Below, one piece after another: positions 11,779 to 25,381 of a stretch of 64,000 nucleotides of DNA (positions are counted from its first letter, which is position 1; each line of letters starts with the position of its first letter). The notes under the pieces were generated by a model. The model had not been told where the DNA came from. It made no database searches and saw only the letters and a list, made by a program, of their open reading frames with translations. This DNA is from Bos javanicus (lineage: Eukaryota; Chordata; Mammalia; Artiodactyla; Bovidae): assembly GCF_032452875.1 (NCBI RefSeq), contig NW_026894294.1:1-64000 (forward strand), written 5' to 3'. The position numbers were made by a program, and so were the translations under genes.

Positions 11779-13481
11779 ATGATCAGTGTATGATACCAAA
11801 CATGATCAGCACATGATCAGTCACATGATCAGTGCATGATAAGCCACGTGATCAGTGCATGATCAATCATGTGATCAGTGCATGATCAGTCACGTGATCA
11901 GTGCATGATAGCTGCGTGATCAGTGCATGATCAGCCACGTGATCAGTGCATGATCAGTCACGTGATCAGTGCATGATCAGTCACGTGATCAGTGCATGAT
12001 CAGTCACGTGATCAGTGCATGATCAGCCACGTGATCAGTGCATGATCAGTCACGTGATCAGTGCATGATAGCTACGTGATCATTGCATGATCAGCCACGT
12101 GATCAGTGCATGATAGCCACGTGATCAGTGCATGATCAGTCACGTGATAGTGCATGATCAGCCACGTGATCAGTGCATGGTATCAGTGCATGATAGCCAC
12201 GTGATCAGTGCATGATCAGTCACGTGATCAGTGCATGATCAGTCACGTGATCAGTGCATGATCAGCCACGTGATCAGTGCATGATAGCCACGTGATCAGT
12301 GCATGATCAGTCACATGATCAGTGTGATCAGCCACGTGATCAGTGCATGGTATCAGTGCATGATAGCCACGTGATCAGTGCATGATCAGCCACGTGATCA
12401 GTGCATGATCAGTCACGTGATCAGTGCATGATCAGCCACGTGATCAGTGCATGATCAGTCACGTGATCAGTGCATGATAGCTACGTGATCAGTGCATGAT
12501 CAGCCACGTGATCAGTGCATGATAGCCACGTGATCAGTGCATGATCAGTCACGTGATCAGTGCATGATCAGCCACGTGATCAGTGCATGATATCAGTGCA
12601 TGATCAGCCACGTGATCAGTGCATGATCAGTCACGTGATCAGTGCATGATCAGCCACGTGATCAGTGCATGATAGCCACGTGATCAGTGCATGATCAGTC
12701 ACGTGATACATGTGTGATCAGCCACGTGATCAGTGCATGATATCCACGTGATCAGTGCATGATAGCCACGTGATCAGTGCATGATTAGTCACGTGATCAG
12801 TGCATGATCAGTCACGTGATACGTGTGTGATCAGCCACGTGATCAGTGCATGATGAGCCACGTGATCAGTGCAGGATCAATTACGTGATCAGTGCATGAT
12901 CAGTCACGTGACCAGTACATGGTTGCTACGTGATCGTTGCATGATCAGCCACGTGAGCAGAGCATGATAGCCACGTGATCAGTGCATGATCAGTCACGTG
13001 ATCAGTACATGATCAGTCACGTGAACAGTGCATGATCATTTACGTGATCTGTGCATGATCAGTCACGTGACCAGTATATGGTAGCTACGTGATCATTCCA
13101 TGACGACCACGTGAGCAGTGCATGATAGCCACGTGATGTGTGCATGATGAGTTACGTGAGCAGAGTATGATCAGCCACGTGATCAGTGCATGAGTGCCAC
13201 GTGATCAGTGCATGATATGTCACGTGACAGGTGTGTGATCAGCCACGTGAACAGTGCATGTTCAGCCACGTGATCAGTGCATGATAGCCACGTGATCAGT
13301 GCATGATCAGTTACGTGAGCAGTGTATGATCAGCCACGTGATCAGTGCATGGTCAGACACGTGAACAGTGTATGATCAGCCACGTGATCAGTGCATGATA
13401 TCCAAGTGATCAGTGCATGATCAATCACGTGATCAGTGTATGATCAGCCACGTGAACAGTGCATGCTCAGTCACGTGATCA
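11779..13481. repeat. Monomer array ending in a complete A leader
   Basis: B trailer, generic monomers with half-unit deletions GTATCAGTGC near 12,180 and 12,346, then the long A leader from about 12,820. Its marks in order are GTGTGTGATC, TGGTTGCTACG, CATTTACG, GACCAGTATATGG, CATTCCATGACGA, GAGTGCC, ATATGTCACGTGACAGG, TGTTCAGCC, TGGTCAGACACG and TATCCAAGTG. Confidence 0.88.
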
Positions 13482-13724
13482 GGGCCTGCTGAGCTGCGTG
13501 ATTACTGTCTGCTCATCTGCTTGACAATTGCCAGCTGAGCTGCACGATTCCTGCCTGTCATCTGCTTGACAATTGCCAGCTGTGCTGCGTAATTCCTGCC
13601 TGCTCAGCTGCTTGATTATTGCCAGCTGAGCAGCATGATTCCTCACACTGAGTTCCATGATTATTGCCTGCTGACTGTTTGATTCGTGCCTACTCAGCTC
13701 TTTGTTTATTGCCTCCAGAGGCAC
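13482..13724. repeat. Class A block 4 (1-bp deletion)
   Basis: 243 bp. CCTCACACTGAG lacks one base of CCTCACAGCTGAG. The loss shifts the open reverse-strand frame, lengthening it from 62 to 88 codons. Unselected drift explains this better than coding. Confidence 0.95.
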
Positions 13725-15681
13725 ATGATCAGTGTATGATAGCAAACATGATCAGCGCATGATCAGTCACATGATCAGCGCCATTAAGTCACGTGATCAC
13801 TACATGATAGTCATGTGATCAGTCCATGCTCAGTCACGGTATCAGTGCATGATCAGCCACGTGATCAGTGCATGATCTGTCACATGATTAGTGTATGATC
13901 ATCCACGTGATCAGTGCATGGGCAGTCATGTGATCAGTGCATGATATAGACGTGATCAGTGCATGATCAGTCTCGTGATCAGTGCATGATAGCCACGTGA
14001 TCAGTGCATGATCAGTCACCTGATGGGTGTATGATCATTCACGTGACCTGTACATGGTAGCTACATGATCATTGCATGATCAGCCACGTGAGTAGTGCAT
14101 GATAGCCACGTGATCACTGCATGATCAGTCACGTGATCAGTGCATGATCAGTCATGTGACCAGTACATGGTAGCTGCGTGATCATGCATGATCAGCCACG
14201 TGAGCAGTGCATGATAGCCACGTGATCAGTGCATGATCAGTCACGTGATCAGTGCATGATCAGTCACGTGATCAGTGCATGATCAGTCACGTGATCAGTG
14301 CATGATCAATTACGTGATCAGTGCATGATCAGTCACGTGATCAGTGCATGATAGCTACGTGATCAGTGCATGATCAGCCACGTGATCAGTGCATGATAGC
14401 CACGTGATCAGTGCATGATCAGCCACGTGATCAGTGCATGATCAGTCACGTGATCAGTGCATGATCAGCCACGTGATCAGTGCATGATCAGTCACGTGAT
14501 CAGTGCATGATAGCTACGTGATCATGCATGATCAGCCACGTGATCAGTGCATGATAGCCACGTGATCAGTGCATGATCATTCACGTGATCGTGTGTGATC
14601 AGCCACGTGATCAGTGCATGATATCAGTGCATGATAGCCACGTGATCAGTGCATGATCAGCCACGTGATCAGTGCATGATCAGCCACGTGATCAGTGCAT
14701 GATCAGTCCCGTGATCAGTGCATGATCAGCCACGTGATCAGTGCATGATCAGTCACGTGATCAGTGCATGATAGCTACGTGATCAGTGCATGATCAGCCA
14801 CGTGATCAGTGCATGATAGCCACGTGATCAGTGCATGATCAGTCACGTGATCAGTGCATGATCAGCCACGTGATCAGTGCATGATATCAGTGCATGATCA
14901 GCCACGTGATCAGTGCATGATCAGTCACGTGATCAGTGCATGATAGCCACGTGATCAGTGCATGATCAGCCACGTGATCAGTGCATGATCAGTCACGTGA
15001 TCATGTGTGATCAGCCACGTGATCAGTGCATGATATCCACGTGATCAGTGCATGATAGCCACGTGATCAGTGCATGATCAGTCACGTGATCAGTGCATGA
15101 TCAGTCACGTGATCGTGTCATGATCAGCCACGTGATCAGTGCATGATGAGCCACGTGATCAGTGCATGATCAATTACGTGATCAGTGCATGATCAGTCAC
15201 GTGATCAGTACATGGTTGTCCGTGATCAGTGCATGATCAGCCACGTGATCAGTGCATGATAGCCACGTGATCAGTGCATGATCAGTCATATGATCATTCC
15301 ATGATCCACGTGATCAGTGCATGATAGCCACGTGATGTGTGCATGATCAGTTACGTGATCAGTGTATGATCAGCCACGTGATCAGTGCATGAGTGCCACG
15401 TGATCAGTGCATGATATGTCACGTGATCAGGTGTGTGATCAGCCACGTGATCAGTGCATGATCAGCCACGTGATCAGTGCATGATAGCCACGTGATCAGT
15501 GCATGATCAGTTACGTGAGCAGTGTATGATCAGCCACGTGATCAGTGCATGGTCAGACACGTGAACAGTGTATGATCAGCCACGTGATCAGTGCATGATA
15601 TCCAAGTGATCAGTGCATGATCAATCACGTGATCAGTGTATGATCAGCCACGTGAACAGTGCATGCTCAGTCACGTGATCA
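13725..15681. repeat. Complete A trailer, monomers, A leader
   Basis: The long A trailer spans about 13,725-14,190: GCGCCATTAAG, TCACGGTATC, GATCTGTCACATGATTAGTG, TGGGCAGTCATG, ATATAGACG, CACCTGATGGGTG, GACCTGTACATGG and GAGTAGTGC. Homogeneous monomers follow, then the A leader from about 15,110. No gene is visible. Confidence 0.88.
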
Positions 15682-15925
15682 GGGCCTGCTGAGCTGCGTG
15701 ATTACTGTCTGCTCATCTGCTTGACAATTGCCAGCTGAGCTGCACGATTCCTGCCTGTCATCTGCTTGACAATTGCCAGCTGTGCTGCGTAATTCCTGCC
15801 TGCTCAGCTGCTTGATTATTGCCAGCTGAGCAGCATGATTCCTCACAGCTGAGTTCCATGATTATTGCCTGCTGACTGTTTGATTCGTGCCTACTCAGCT
15901 CTTTGTTTATTGCCTCCAGAGGCAC
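15682..15925. repeat. Class A block 5
   Basis: 244 bp, matches the A consensus with no private change noticed. Confidence 0.95.
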
Positions 15926-18900
15926 ATGATCAGTGTATGATAGCAAACATGATCAGCGCATGATCAGTCACATGATCAGTGCCATTAAGTCACGTGATCA
16001 CTACATGATAGTCATGTGATCAGTCCATGCTCAGTCACGGTATCAGTGCATGATCAGCCACGTGATCAGTGCATGATCTGTCACATGATTAGTGTATGAT
16101 CATCCACGTGATCAGTGCATGGGCAGTCATGTGATCAGTGCATGATATAGACGTGATCAGTGCATGATCAGTCACGTGATCAGTGCATGATAGCCACGTG
16201 ATCAGTGCATGATCAGTCACCTGATGGGTGTATGATCAGTCACGTGACCAGTACATGGTAGCTACATGATCATTGCATGATCAGCCACGTGAGTAGTGCA
16301 TGATAGCCACGTGATCAGTGCATGATCAGTCACGTGATCAGTGCATGATCAGTCATGTGATCAGTGCATGATCAGGCACGTGATCAGTGCATGATCAGCC
16401 ACGTGATCAGTGCATGATCAGTCACGTGATCAGTGCATGATCAGCCACGTGATCAGTGCATGATCAGTCACGTGATCAGTGCATGATCAGCCACGTGATC
16501 AGTGCATGATAGCTGCGTGATCAGTGCATGATCAGCCACGTGATCAGTGCATGATAGCCACGTGATCAGTGCATGATCAGTCACGTGATCAGTGCATGAT
16601 CAGTCACGTGATCAGTGCATGATCAGTCACGTGATCAGTGCATGATAGCTGCGTGATCAGTGCATGATCAGCCACGTGATCAGTGCATGATAGCCACGTG
16701 ATCAGTGCATGATCAGCCACGTGATCAGTGCATGATCAGTCACGTGATCAGTGCATGATAGCTGCGTGATCAGTGCATGATCAGCCACGTGATCAGTGCA
16801 TGATAGCCACGTGATCAGTGCATGATCAGCCACGTGATCAGTGCATGATCAGTCACGTGATCAGTGCATGATCAGTCACGTGATCAGTGCATGATAGCTA
16901 CGTGATCAGTGCATGATCAGCCACGTGATCAGTGCATGATCAGCCACGTGATCAGTGCATGATAGCCACGTGATCAGTGCATGATCAGTCACGTGATAGT
17001 GCATGATCAGCCACGTGATCAGTGCATGATATCCACGTGATCAGTGCATGATAGCCACGTGATCAGTGCATGATAGCCACGTGATCAGTGCATGATCAGT
17101 CACGTGATCAGTGCATGATCAGCCACGTGATCAGTGCATGATGAGCCACGTGATCAGTGCATGATCAATTACGTGATCAGTGCATGATCAGTCACGTGAC
17201 CAGTACATGGTTGCTACGTGATCATTGCATGATCAGCCACGTGAGCAGTGCATGATAGCCACGTGATCAGTGCATGATCAGTCACGTGATCAGTGCATGA
17301 TCAGTCACGTGATCAGTGCATGATCATTTACGTGATCAGTGCATGATCAGTCACGTGACCAGTATATGGTAGCTACGTGATCATTGCATGATCAGCCACG
17401 TGAGCAGTGCATGATAGCCACGTGATCAGTGCATGATCAGTCACGTGATCAGTGTATGATCAGCCACGTGATCAGTGCATGAGTGCCACGTGATCAGTGC
17501 ATGATCAGTCACGTGACAGTGCATGATCAGCCACGTGATCAGTGCATGATCAGCCACGTGATCAGTGCATGATAGCCACGTGATCAGTGCATGATCAGTC
17601 ACGTGATCAGTGCATGATCAGTCACGTGATCAGTGCATGATCAGCCACGTGATCAGTGCATGATAGCCACGTGATCAGTGCATGATCAGTCACGTGATCA
17701 GTGCATGATCAGTCACGTGATCAGTGCATGATCAGCCACGTGATCAGTGCATGATCAGCCACGTGATCAGTGCATGATAGCCACGTGATCAGTGCATGAT
17801 CACCACGTGATCAGTGCATGATCAGTCACGTGATCAGTGCATGATCAGTCACGTGATCAGTGCATGATCAGCCACGTGATCAGTGCATGATCAGTCACGT
17901 GATCAGTGCATGATCAGTCACGTGATCAGTGCATGATCAGTCACGTGATCAGTGCATGATCAGTCACGTGATCAGTGCATGATCAGTCACGTGATCAGTG
18001 CATGATAGCCACGTGATCAGTGCATGATCAGCCACGTGATCAGTGCATGATAGCCACGTGATCAGTGCATGATCAGTCACGTGATCAGTGCATGATCAGT
18101 CACGTGATCAGTGCATGATCAGTCACGTGATCAGTGCATGATCAGTCACGTGATCAGTGCATGATCAGTCACGTGATCAGTGCATGATAGCTACGTGATC
18201 AGTGCATGATCAGCCACGTGATCAGTGCATGATAGCCACGTGATCAGTGCATGATAGCCACGTGATCAGTGCATGATCAGTCACGTGATCAGTGCATGAT
18301 CAGCCACGTGATCAGTGCATGATCAGCCACGTGATCAGTGCATGATAGCCACGTGATCAGTGCATGATCAGTGTGATCAGTGCATGATCAGTCACGTGAT
18401 CAGTGCATGATCAGCCACGTGATCAGTGCATGATCAGCCACGTGATCAGTGCATGATCAATTATGTGATCAGTCACATGATCAGTGCATGGTTGCTACGT
18501 GATCAGTGCATGATCAGCCACGTGATCAGTGCATGATAGCCACGTGATCAGTGCATGATAGCCACGTGATCAGTGCATGAGCCACGTGATCAGTGCATGA
18601 TCAGTCACGTGATACATGTGTGATCAGCCACGTGATCAGTGCATGATGAGCCACGTGATCAGTGCAGGATCAATTACGTGATCAGTGCATGATCAGTCAC
18701 GTGACCAGTACATGGTTGCTACGTGATCATTGCATGATCAGCCACGTGAGCAGAGCATGATAGCCACGTGATCAGTGCATGATCAGTCACGTGATCAGTA
18801 CATGATCAGTCACGTGAACAGTGCATGATCATTTACGTGATCTGTGCATGATCAGTCACGTGACCAGTATATGGTAGCTACGTGATCATTCCATGACGAG

Positions 18901-19274
18901 CCACGTGAGCAGTGCATGATAGCCACGTGATGTGTGCATGATCAGTTACGTGAGCAGAGTATGATCAGCCACGTGATCAGTGCATGAGTGCCACGTGATC
19001 AGTGCATGATATGTCACGTGACAGGTGTGTGATCAGCCACGTGAACAGTGCATGTTCAGCCACGTGATCAGTGCATGATAGCCACGTGATCAGTGCATGA
19101 TCAGTTACGTGAGCAGTGTATGATCAGCCACGTGATCAGTGCATGGTCAGACACGTGAACAGTGTATGATCAGCCACGTGATCAGTGCATGATATCCAAG
19201 TGATCAGTGCATGATCATCACGTGATCAGTGTATGATCAGCCACGTGAACAGTGCATGCTCAGTCACGTGATCA
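15926..19274. repeat. Longest block-free monomer array (3.35 kb)
   Basis: Full A trailer to about 16,350, then a very homogeneous core at about 16,370-18,400 where successive monomers differ mostly in the CAGTC / CAGCC / TAGCC choice. The full A leader starts at about 18,600. TAGCT anchors near 16,506, 16,646, 16,760 and 16,890 suggest a minor period of 115-140 bp. No gene is visible. Confidence 0.88.
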
Positions 19275-19518
19275 GGGCCTGCTGAGCTGCGTGATTACTG
19301 TCTGCTCATCTGCTTGACAATTGCCAGCTGAGCTGCACGATTCCTGCCTGTCATCTGCTTGACAATTGCCAGCTGTGCTGCGTAATTCCTGCCTGCTCAG
19401 CTGCTTGATTATTGCCAGCTGAGCAGCATGATTCCTCACAGCTGAGTTCCATGATTATTGCCTGCTGACTGTTTGATTCGTGCCTACTCAGCTCTTTGTT
19501 TATTGCCTCCAGAGGCAC
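19275..19518. repeat. Class A block 6
   Basis: 244 bp, A consensus. Its right flank lacks the GATCTGTCACATG segment and matches the flank of the copy at 7230. Confidence 0.95.
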
Positions 19519-20910
19519 ATGATCAGTGTATGATAGCAAACATGATCAGCGCATGATCAGTCACATGATCAGCGCCATTAAGTCACGTGATCACTACATG
19601 ATAGTCATGTGATCAGTCCATGCTCAGTCACGGTATCAGTGCATGATCAGCCACGTGATCAGTGCATGATAGCCACGTGATCAGTGCATGATAGCCAGTG
19701 ATCAGTGCATGATCAGTCACGTGATCAGTGCATGATCAGCCACGTGATCAGTGCATGATAGCCACGTGATCAGTGCATGATCAGTCACGTGATCAGTGCA
19801 TGATCAGTCACGTGATCAGTGCATGATCAGCCACGTGATAGTGCATGATCAGCCACGTGATCAGTGCATGATCAGTCACGTGATCAGTGCATGATCAGTC
19901 ACGTGATCAGTGCATGATCAGTCACGTGATCAGTGCATGATCAGCCACGTGATCAGTGCATGATAGCCACGTGATCAGTGCATGATCAGTCACGTGATCA
20001 GTGCATGATCAGTCACGTGATCAGTGCATGATCAGCCACGTGATCAGTGCATGATCAGCCACGTGATCAGTGCATGATCAGTCACGTGATCAGTGCATGA
20101 TCAGCCACGTGATCAGTGCATGATCAGTCACGTGATCAGTGCATGATCAGTCACGTGATCAGTGCATGATAGACGTGATCAGTGCATGATCAGTCACGTG
20201 ATCAGTGCATGATAGCCACGTGATCAGTGCATGATCAGTCACGTGATCAGTGCATGATCAGTCACGTGATCAGTGCATGGTAGCTACGTGATCAGTGCAT
20301 GATCAGCCACGTGATCAGTGCATGATAGCCACGTGATCAGTGCATGATCAGTCACGTGATCAGTGCATGTGACCAGTACATGGTAGCTGCGTGATCATGC
20401 ATGATCAGCCACGTGATCAGTGCATGATAGCCACGTGATCAGTGCATGATCAGTCACGTGATCAGTGCATGATCAGTCACGTGATCAGTGCATGATCAGC
20501 CACGTGATCAGTGCATGATAGCCACGTGATCAGTGCATGATCAGTCACGTGATCAGTGCATGATCAGTCACGTGATCAGTGCATGATCATCCACGTGATC
20601 AGTGCATGAGTCATGTGATCAGTGCATGATAGCCCGTGATCAGTGCATGATCAGTCCCGTGATCAGTGCATGATCAGCCACGTGATCAGTGCATGATAGC
20701 CACGTGATCAGTGCATGATCAGTCACGTGATCAGTGCATGATCAGCCACGTGATCAGTGCATGATAGCCACGTGATCAGTGCATGATCATTACGTGATCA
20801 GTGCATGATCACGTGATCAGTGCATGATAGCCACGTGATCAGTGCATGATCAGTCACGTGATCAGTGTATGATCAGCCACGTGAACAGTGCATGCTCAGT
20901 CACGTGATCA
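19519..20910. repeat. Monomer array, short A trailer
   Basis: Short trailer, then monomers with ATAGCCAGTG near 19,688 and GTGATAGTGC near 19,836. There is a junction GTGCATGTGACCAGTACATGG near 20,367 where part of a unit is lost. It ends in CACGTGATCAGG with one G fewer than usual. Confidence 0.85.
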
Positions 20911-21148
20911 GGCCTGCTGAGCTGCGTGATTACTGTCTGCTCATCTGCTTGACAATTGCCAGCTGAGCTGCATGATTCCTGCCTGTCATCTGCTTGACAA
21001 TTGTCACCTGTGCTGCGTAATTCCTGCCTGCTCATCTATTGATTATTGCCAGCTGAGCAGCATGATTTCTCAGAGCTGAGTTCCATGATTATAGCCTGCT
21101 GACTGTTTCCTGCCTACTCAGCTCTATGTTCATTGCCTCCAGAGGCAC
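20911..21148. repeat. Class B block 5
   Basis: 238 bp. Shares CTGACTGTTTCCTG and trailer GTGTGTGATCCAAAC with the copies at 23145 and 25382. Private changes are CAATTGTCACC and a deletion in CATCTATTGATT (CATCTACTTGATT elsewhere). Confidence 0.95.
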
Positions 21149-21902
21149 ATGATCAGTGTGTGATCCAAACATGATCAGCACATGATCAGTCACATGATCA
21201 GTGCATGATAAGCCACGTGATCAGTGCATGATCAGTCACGTGATCAGTGCATGATCAGTCACGTGATCAGTGCATGGTAGCCACGTGATCAGTGCATGAT
21301 CAGCCACGTGATCAGTGCATGATAGCCACGTGATCAGTGCATGATCAGTCACGTGATCAGTGCATGATCAGTCACGTGATCAGTGCATGAGTCACGTGAT
21401 CAGTGCATGATCAGTCACGTGATCAGTGCATGATCAGTCACGTGATCAGTGCATGATCATTTACGTGATCTGTGCATGATCAGTCACGTGACCAGTATAT
21501 GGTAGCTACGTGATCATTCCATGATCAGCCACGTGAGCAGTGCATGATAGCCACGTGATGTGTGCATGATCAGTTACGTGAGCAGTGTATGATCAGCCAC
21601 GTGATCAGTGCATGAGTGCCACGTGATCAGTGCATGATATGTCACGTGACAGTGTGTGATCAGCCACGTGATCAGTGCATGATCAGCCACGTGATCAGTG
21701 CATGATAGCCACGTGATCAGTGCATGATCAGTTACGTGAGCAGTGTATGATCAGCCACGTGATCAGTGCATGGTCAGACACGTGAACAGTGTATGATCAG
21801 CCACGTGATCAGTGCATGATATCCAAGTGATCAGTGCATGATCAATCACGTGATCAGTGTATGATCAGCCACGTGAACAGTGCATGCTCAGTCACGTGAT
21901 CA
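21149..21902. repeat. B trailer joined to A leader
   Basis: 754 bp with about 270 bp of generic monomers between the B trailer and the A leader, which enters at CATTTACG near 21,458. Confidence 0.85.
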
Positions 21903-22146
21903 GGGCCTGCTGAGCTGCGTGATTACTGTCTGCTCATCTGCTTGACAATTGCCAGCTGAGCTGCACGATTCCTGCCTGTCATCTGCTTGACAATTGCCAG
22001 CTGTGCTGCGTAATTCCTGCCTGCTCAGCTGCTTGATTATTGCCAGCTGAGCAGCATGATTCCTCACACCTGAGTTCCATGATTATTGCCTGCTGACTGT
22101 TTGATTCGTGCCTACTCAGCTCTTTGTTTATTGCCTCCAGAGGCAC
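21903..22146. repeat. Class A block 7
   Basis: 244 bp with CCTCACACCTGAG instead of CCTCACAGCTGAG, a mark found only here and at 24140. Confidence 0.95.
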
Positions 22147-23144
22147 ATGATCAGTGTATGATAGCAAACATGATCAGCGCATGATCAGTCACATGATCAG
22201 CGCCATTAAGTCACGTGATCACTACATGATAGTCATGTGATCAGTCCATGCTCAGTCACGGTATCAGTGCATGATCAGCCACGTGATCAGTGCATGATCT
22301 GTCACATGATTAGTGTATGATCATCCACGTGATCAGTGCATGGGCAGTCATGTGATCAGTGCATGATATAGACGTGATCAGTGCATGATCAGTCTCGTGA
22401 TCAGTGCATGATAGCCACGTGATCAGTGCATGATCAGTCACCTGATGGGTGTATGATCATTCACGTGACCTGTACATGGTAGCTACATGATCATTGCATG
22501 ATCAGCCACGTGAGTAGTGCATGATAGCCACGTGATCAGTGCATGATCAGTCACGTGATCAGTGCATGATCAGTCATGTGACCAGTACATGGTAGCTGCG
22601 TGATCATGCATGATCAGCCACGTGATCAGTGCATGATAGCCACGTGATCAGTGCATGATCAGACACGTGATCAGTGCATGATCAGTCACGTGATCAGTGC
22701 ATGATCAGTCACGTGATCAGTGCATGATAGCCACGTGATCAGTGCATGATAGCCACGTGATCAGTGCATGATCAGTCACGTGATCAGTGCATGATCAGTC
22801 ACGTGATCAGTGCATGATCAGCCACGTGATCAGTGCATGATCAGTCATGTGATCAGTGCATGATAGCCCGTGATCAGTGCATGATCAGTCCCGTGATCAG
22901 TGCATGATCAGCCACGTGATCAGTGCATGATAGCCACGTGATCAGTGCATGATCAGTCACGTGATCAGTGCATGATCAGCCACGTGATCAGTGCATGATA
23001 GCCACGTGATCAGTGCATGATATTACGTGATCAGTGCATGATCAGTCACGTGATCAGTGCATGATGCCACGTGATCAGTGCATGATCAGTCACGTGATAG
23101 TGTGTGATCAGCCACGTGACAGTGCATGCTCAGTCACGTGATCA
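22147..23144. repeat. A trailer and monomers before B block 6
   Basis: Complete A trailer to about 22,620, then monomers with TAGCCCGTG and CAGTCCCGTG near 22,862-22,890. Those marks often come shortly before B blocks. No gene is visible. Confidence 0.85.
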
Positions 23145-23383
23145 GGCCTGCTGAGCTGCGTGATTACTGTCTGCTCATCTGCTTGACAATTGCCAGCTGA
23201 GCTGCACGATTCCTGCCTGTCATCTCCTTGACAATTGCCACCTGTGCTGCGTAATTCCTGCCTGCTCAGCTACTTGATTATTGCCAGCTGAGCAGCATGA
23301 TTTCTCAGAGCTGAGTTCCATGATTATAGCCTGCTGACTGTTTCCTGCCTACTCAGCTCTATGTTCATTGCCTCCAGAGGCAC
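23145..23383. repeat. Class B block 6
   Basis: 239 bp, starts with GG only. CATCTCCTTGAC in subrepeat 2 is shared with the B copies at 28254 and 54393. It also has CAGCTACTTG and CTGACTGTTTCCTG. Confidence 0.95.
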
Positions 23384-24139
23384 ATGATCAGTGTGTGATC
23401 CAAACATGATCAGCACATGATCAGTCACATGATCAGTGCATGATAAGCCACGTGATCAGTGCATGATCAATCACGTGATCAGTGCATGATCAGTCACGTG
23501 ACAGTACATGGTAGCTGCGTGATCAGTGCATGATCAGCCACGTGATCAGTGCATGATAGCCACGTGATCAGTGCATGATCAGTCACGTGATCAGTGCATG
23601 ATCAGTCACGTGATCAGTGCATGACAGTCACGTGATCAGTGCATGATCAGTCACGTGATCAGTACATGATCAGTCACGTGAACAGTGCATGATCATTTAC
23701 GTGATCTGTGCATGATCAGTCACGTGACCAGTATATGGTAGCTACGTGATCATTCCATGATCAGCCACGTGAGCAGTGCATGATAGCCACGTGATGTGTG
23801 CATGATGAGTTACGTGAGCAGAGTATGATCAGCCACGTGATCAGTGCATGAGTGCCACGTGATCAGTGCATGATATGTCACGTGACAGGTGTGTGATCAG
23901 CCACGTGAACAGTGCATGTTCAGCCACGTGATCAGTGCATGATAGCCACGTGATCAGTGCATGATCAGTTACGTGAGCAGTGTATGATCAGCCACGTGAT
24001 CAGTGCATGGTCAGACACGTGAACAGTGTATGATCAGCCACGTGATCAGTGCATGATATCCAAGTGATCAGTGCATGATCAATCACGTGATCAGTGTATG
24101 ATCAGCCACGTGAACAGTGCATGCTCAGTCACGTGATCA
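23384..24139. repeat. B trailer joined to A leader (second copy)
   Basis: 756 bp, nearly the same layout as 21149-21902, with the leader entering at CATTTACG near 23,694. Confidence 0.85.
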
Positions 24140-24383
24140 GGGCCTGCTGAGCTGCGTGATTACTGTCTGCTCATCTGCTTGACAATTGCCAGCTGAGCTG
24201 CACGATTCCTGCCTGTCATCTGCTTGACAATTGCCAGCTGTGCTGCGTAATTCCTGCCTGCTCAGCTGCTTGATTATTGCCAGCTGAGCAGCATGATTCC
24301 TCACACCTGAGTTCCATGATTATTGCCTGCTGACTGTTTGATTCGTGCCTACTCAGCTCTTTGTTTATTGCCTCCAGAGGCAC
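24140..24383. repeat. Class A block 8
   Basis: 244 bp with the CCTCACACCTGAG mark. Duplicate of the copy at 21903. Confidence 0.95.
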
Positions 24384-25381
24384 ATGATCAGTGTATGATA
24401 GCAAACATGATCAGCGCATGATCAGTCACATGATCAGCGCCATTAAGTCACGTGATCACTACATGATAGTCATGTGATCAGTCCATGCTCAGTCACGGTA
24501 TCAGTGCATGATCAGCCACGTGATCAGTGCATGATCTGTCACATGATTAGTGTATGATCATCCACGTGATCAGTGCATGGGCAGTCATGTGATCAGTGCA
24601 TGATATAGACGTGATCAGTGCATGATCAGTCTCGTGATCAGTGCATGATAGCCACGTGATCAGTGCATGATCAGTCACCTGATGGGTGTATGATCATTCA
24701 CGTGACCTGTACATGGTAGCTACATGATCATTGCATGATCAGCCACGTGAGTAGTGCATGATAGCCACGTGATCAGTGCATGATCAGTCACGTGATCAGT
24801 GCATGATCAGTCATGTGACCAGTACATGGTAGCTGCGTGATCATGCATGATCAGCCACGTGAGCAGTGCATGATAGCCACGTGATCAGTGCATGATCAGT
24901 CACGTGATCAGTGCATGATCAGTCACGTGATCAGTGCATGATCAGTCACGTGATCAGTGCATGATAGCCACGTGATCAGTGCATGATAGCCACGTGATCA
25001 GTGCATGATCAGTCACGTGATCAGTGCATGATCAGTCACGTGATCAGTGCATGATCAGCCACGTGATCAGTGCATGATCAGTCATGTGATCAGTGCATGA
25101 TAGCCCGTGATCAGTGCATGATCAGTCCGTGATCAGTGCATGATCAGCCACGTGATCAGTGCATGATAGCCACGTGATCAGTGCATGATCAGTCACGTGA
25201 TCAGTGCATGATCAGCCACGTGATCAGTGCATGATCAGCCACGTGATCAGTGCATGATATTACGTGATCAGTGCATGATCAGTCACGTGATCAGTGCATG
25301 ATGCCACGTGATCAGTGCATGATCAGTCACGTGATAGTGTGTGATCAGCCACGTGACAGTGCATGCTCAGTCACGTGATCA
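24384..25381. repeat. A trailer and monomers before B block 7
   Basis: 998 bp, the same length as 22147-23144. It carries CAGTCCGTG near 25,120 where the sister copy has CAGTCCCGTG. Confidence 0.85.

Larger units (their letters stand above)
20911..25381. repeat. Tandem duplication, period about 2.24 kb (B-A order)
   Basis: Copies are 20911-23144 (2,234 bp) and 23145-25381 (2,237 bp). Internal spacings agree: B to A 992 and 995 bp, A to B 1,242 bp, and A to B is again 1,242 bp from 24140 to 25382. Private marks follow the copies: CCTCACACCTGAG in both A blocks (21903, 24140), and CTGACTGTTTCCTG with GTGTGTGATCCAAAC in the B blocks. Confidence 0.9.
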
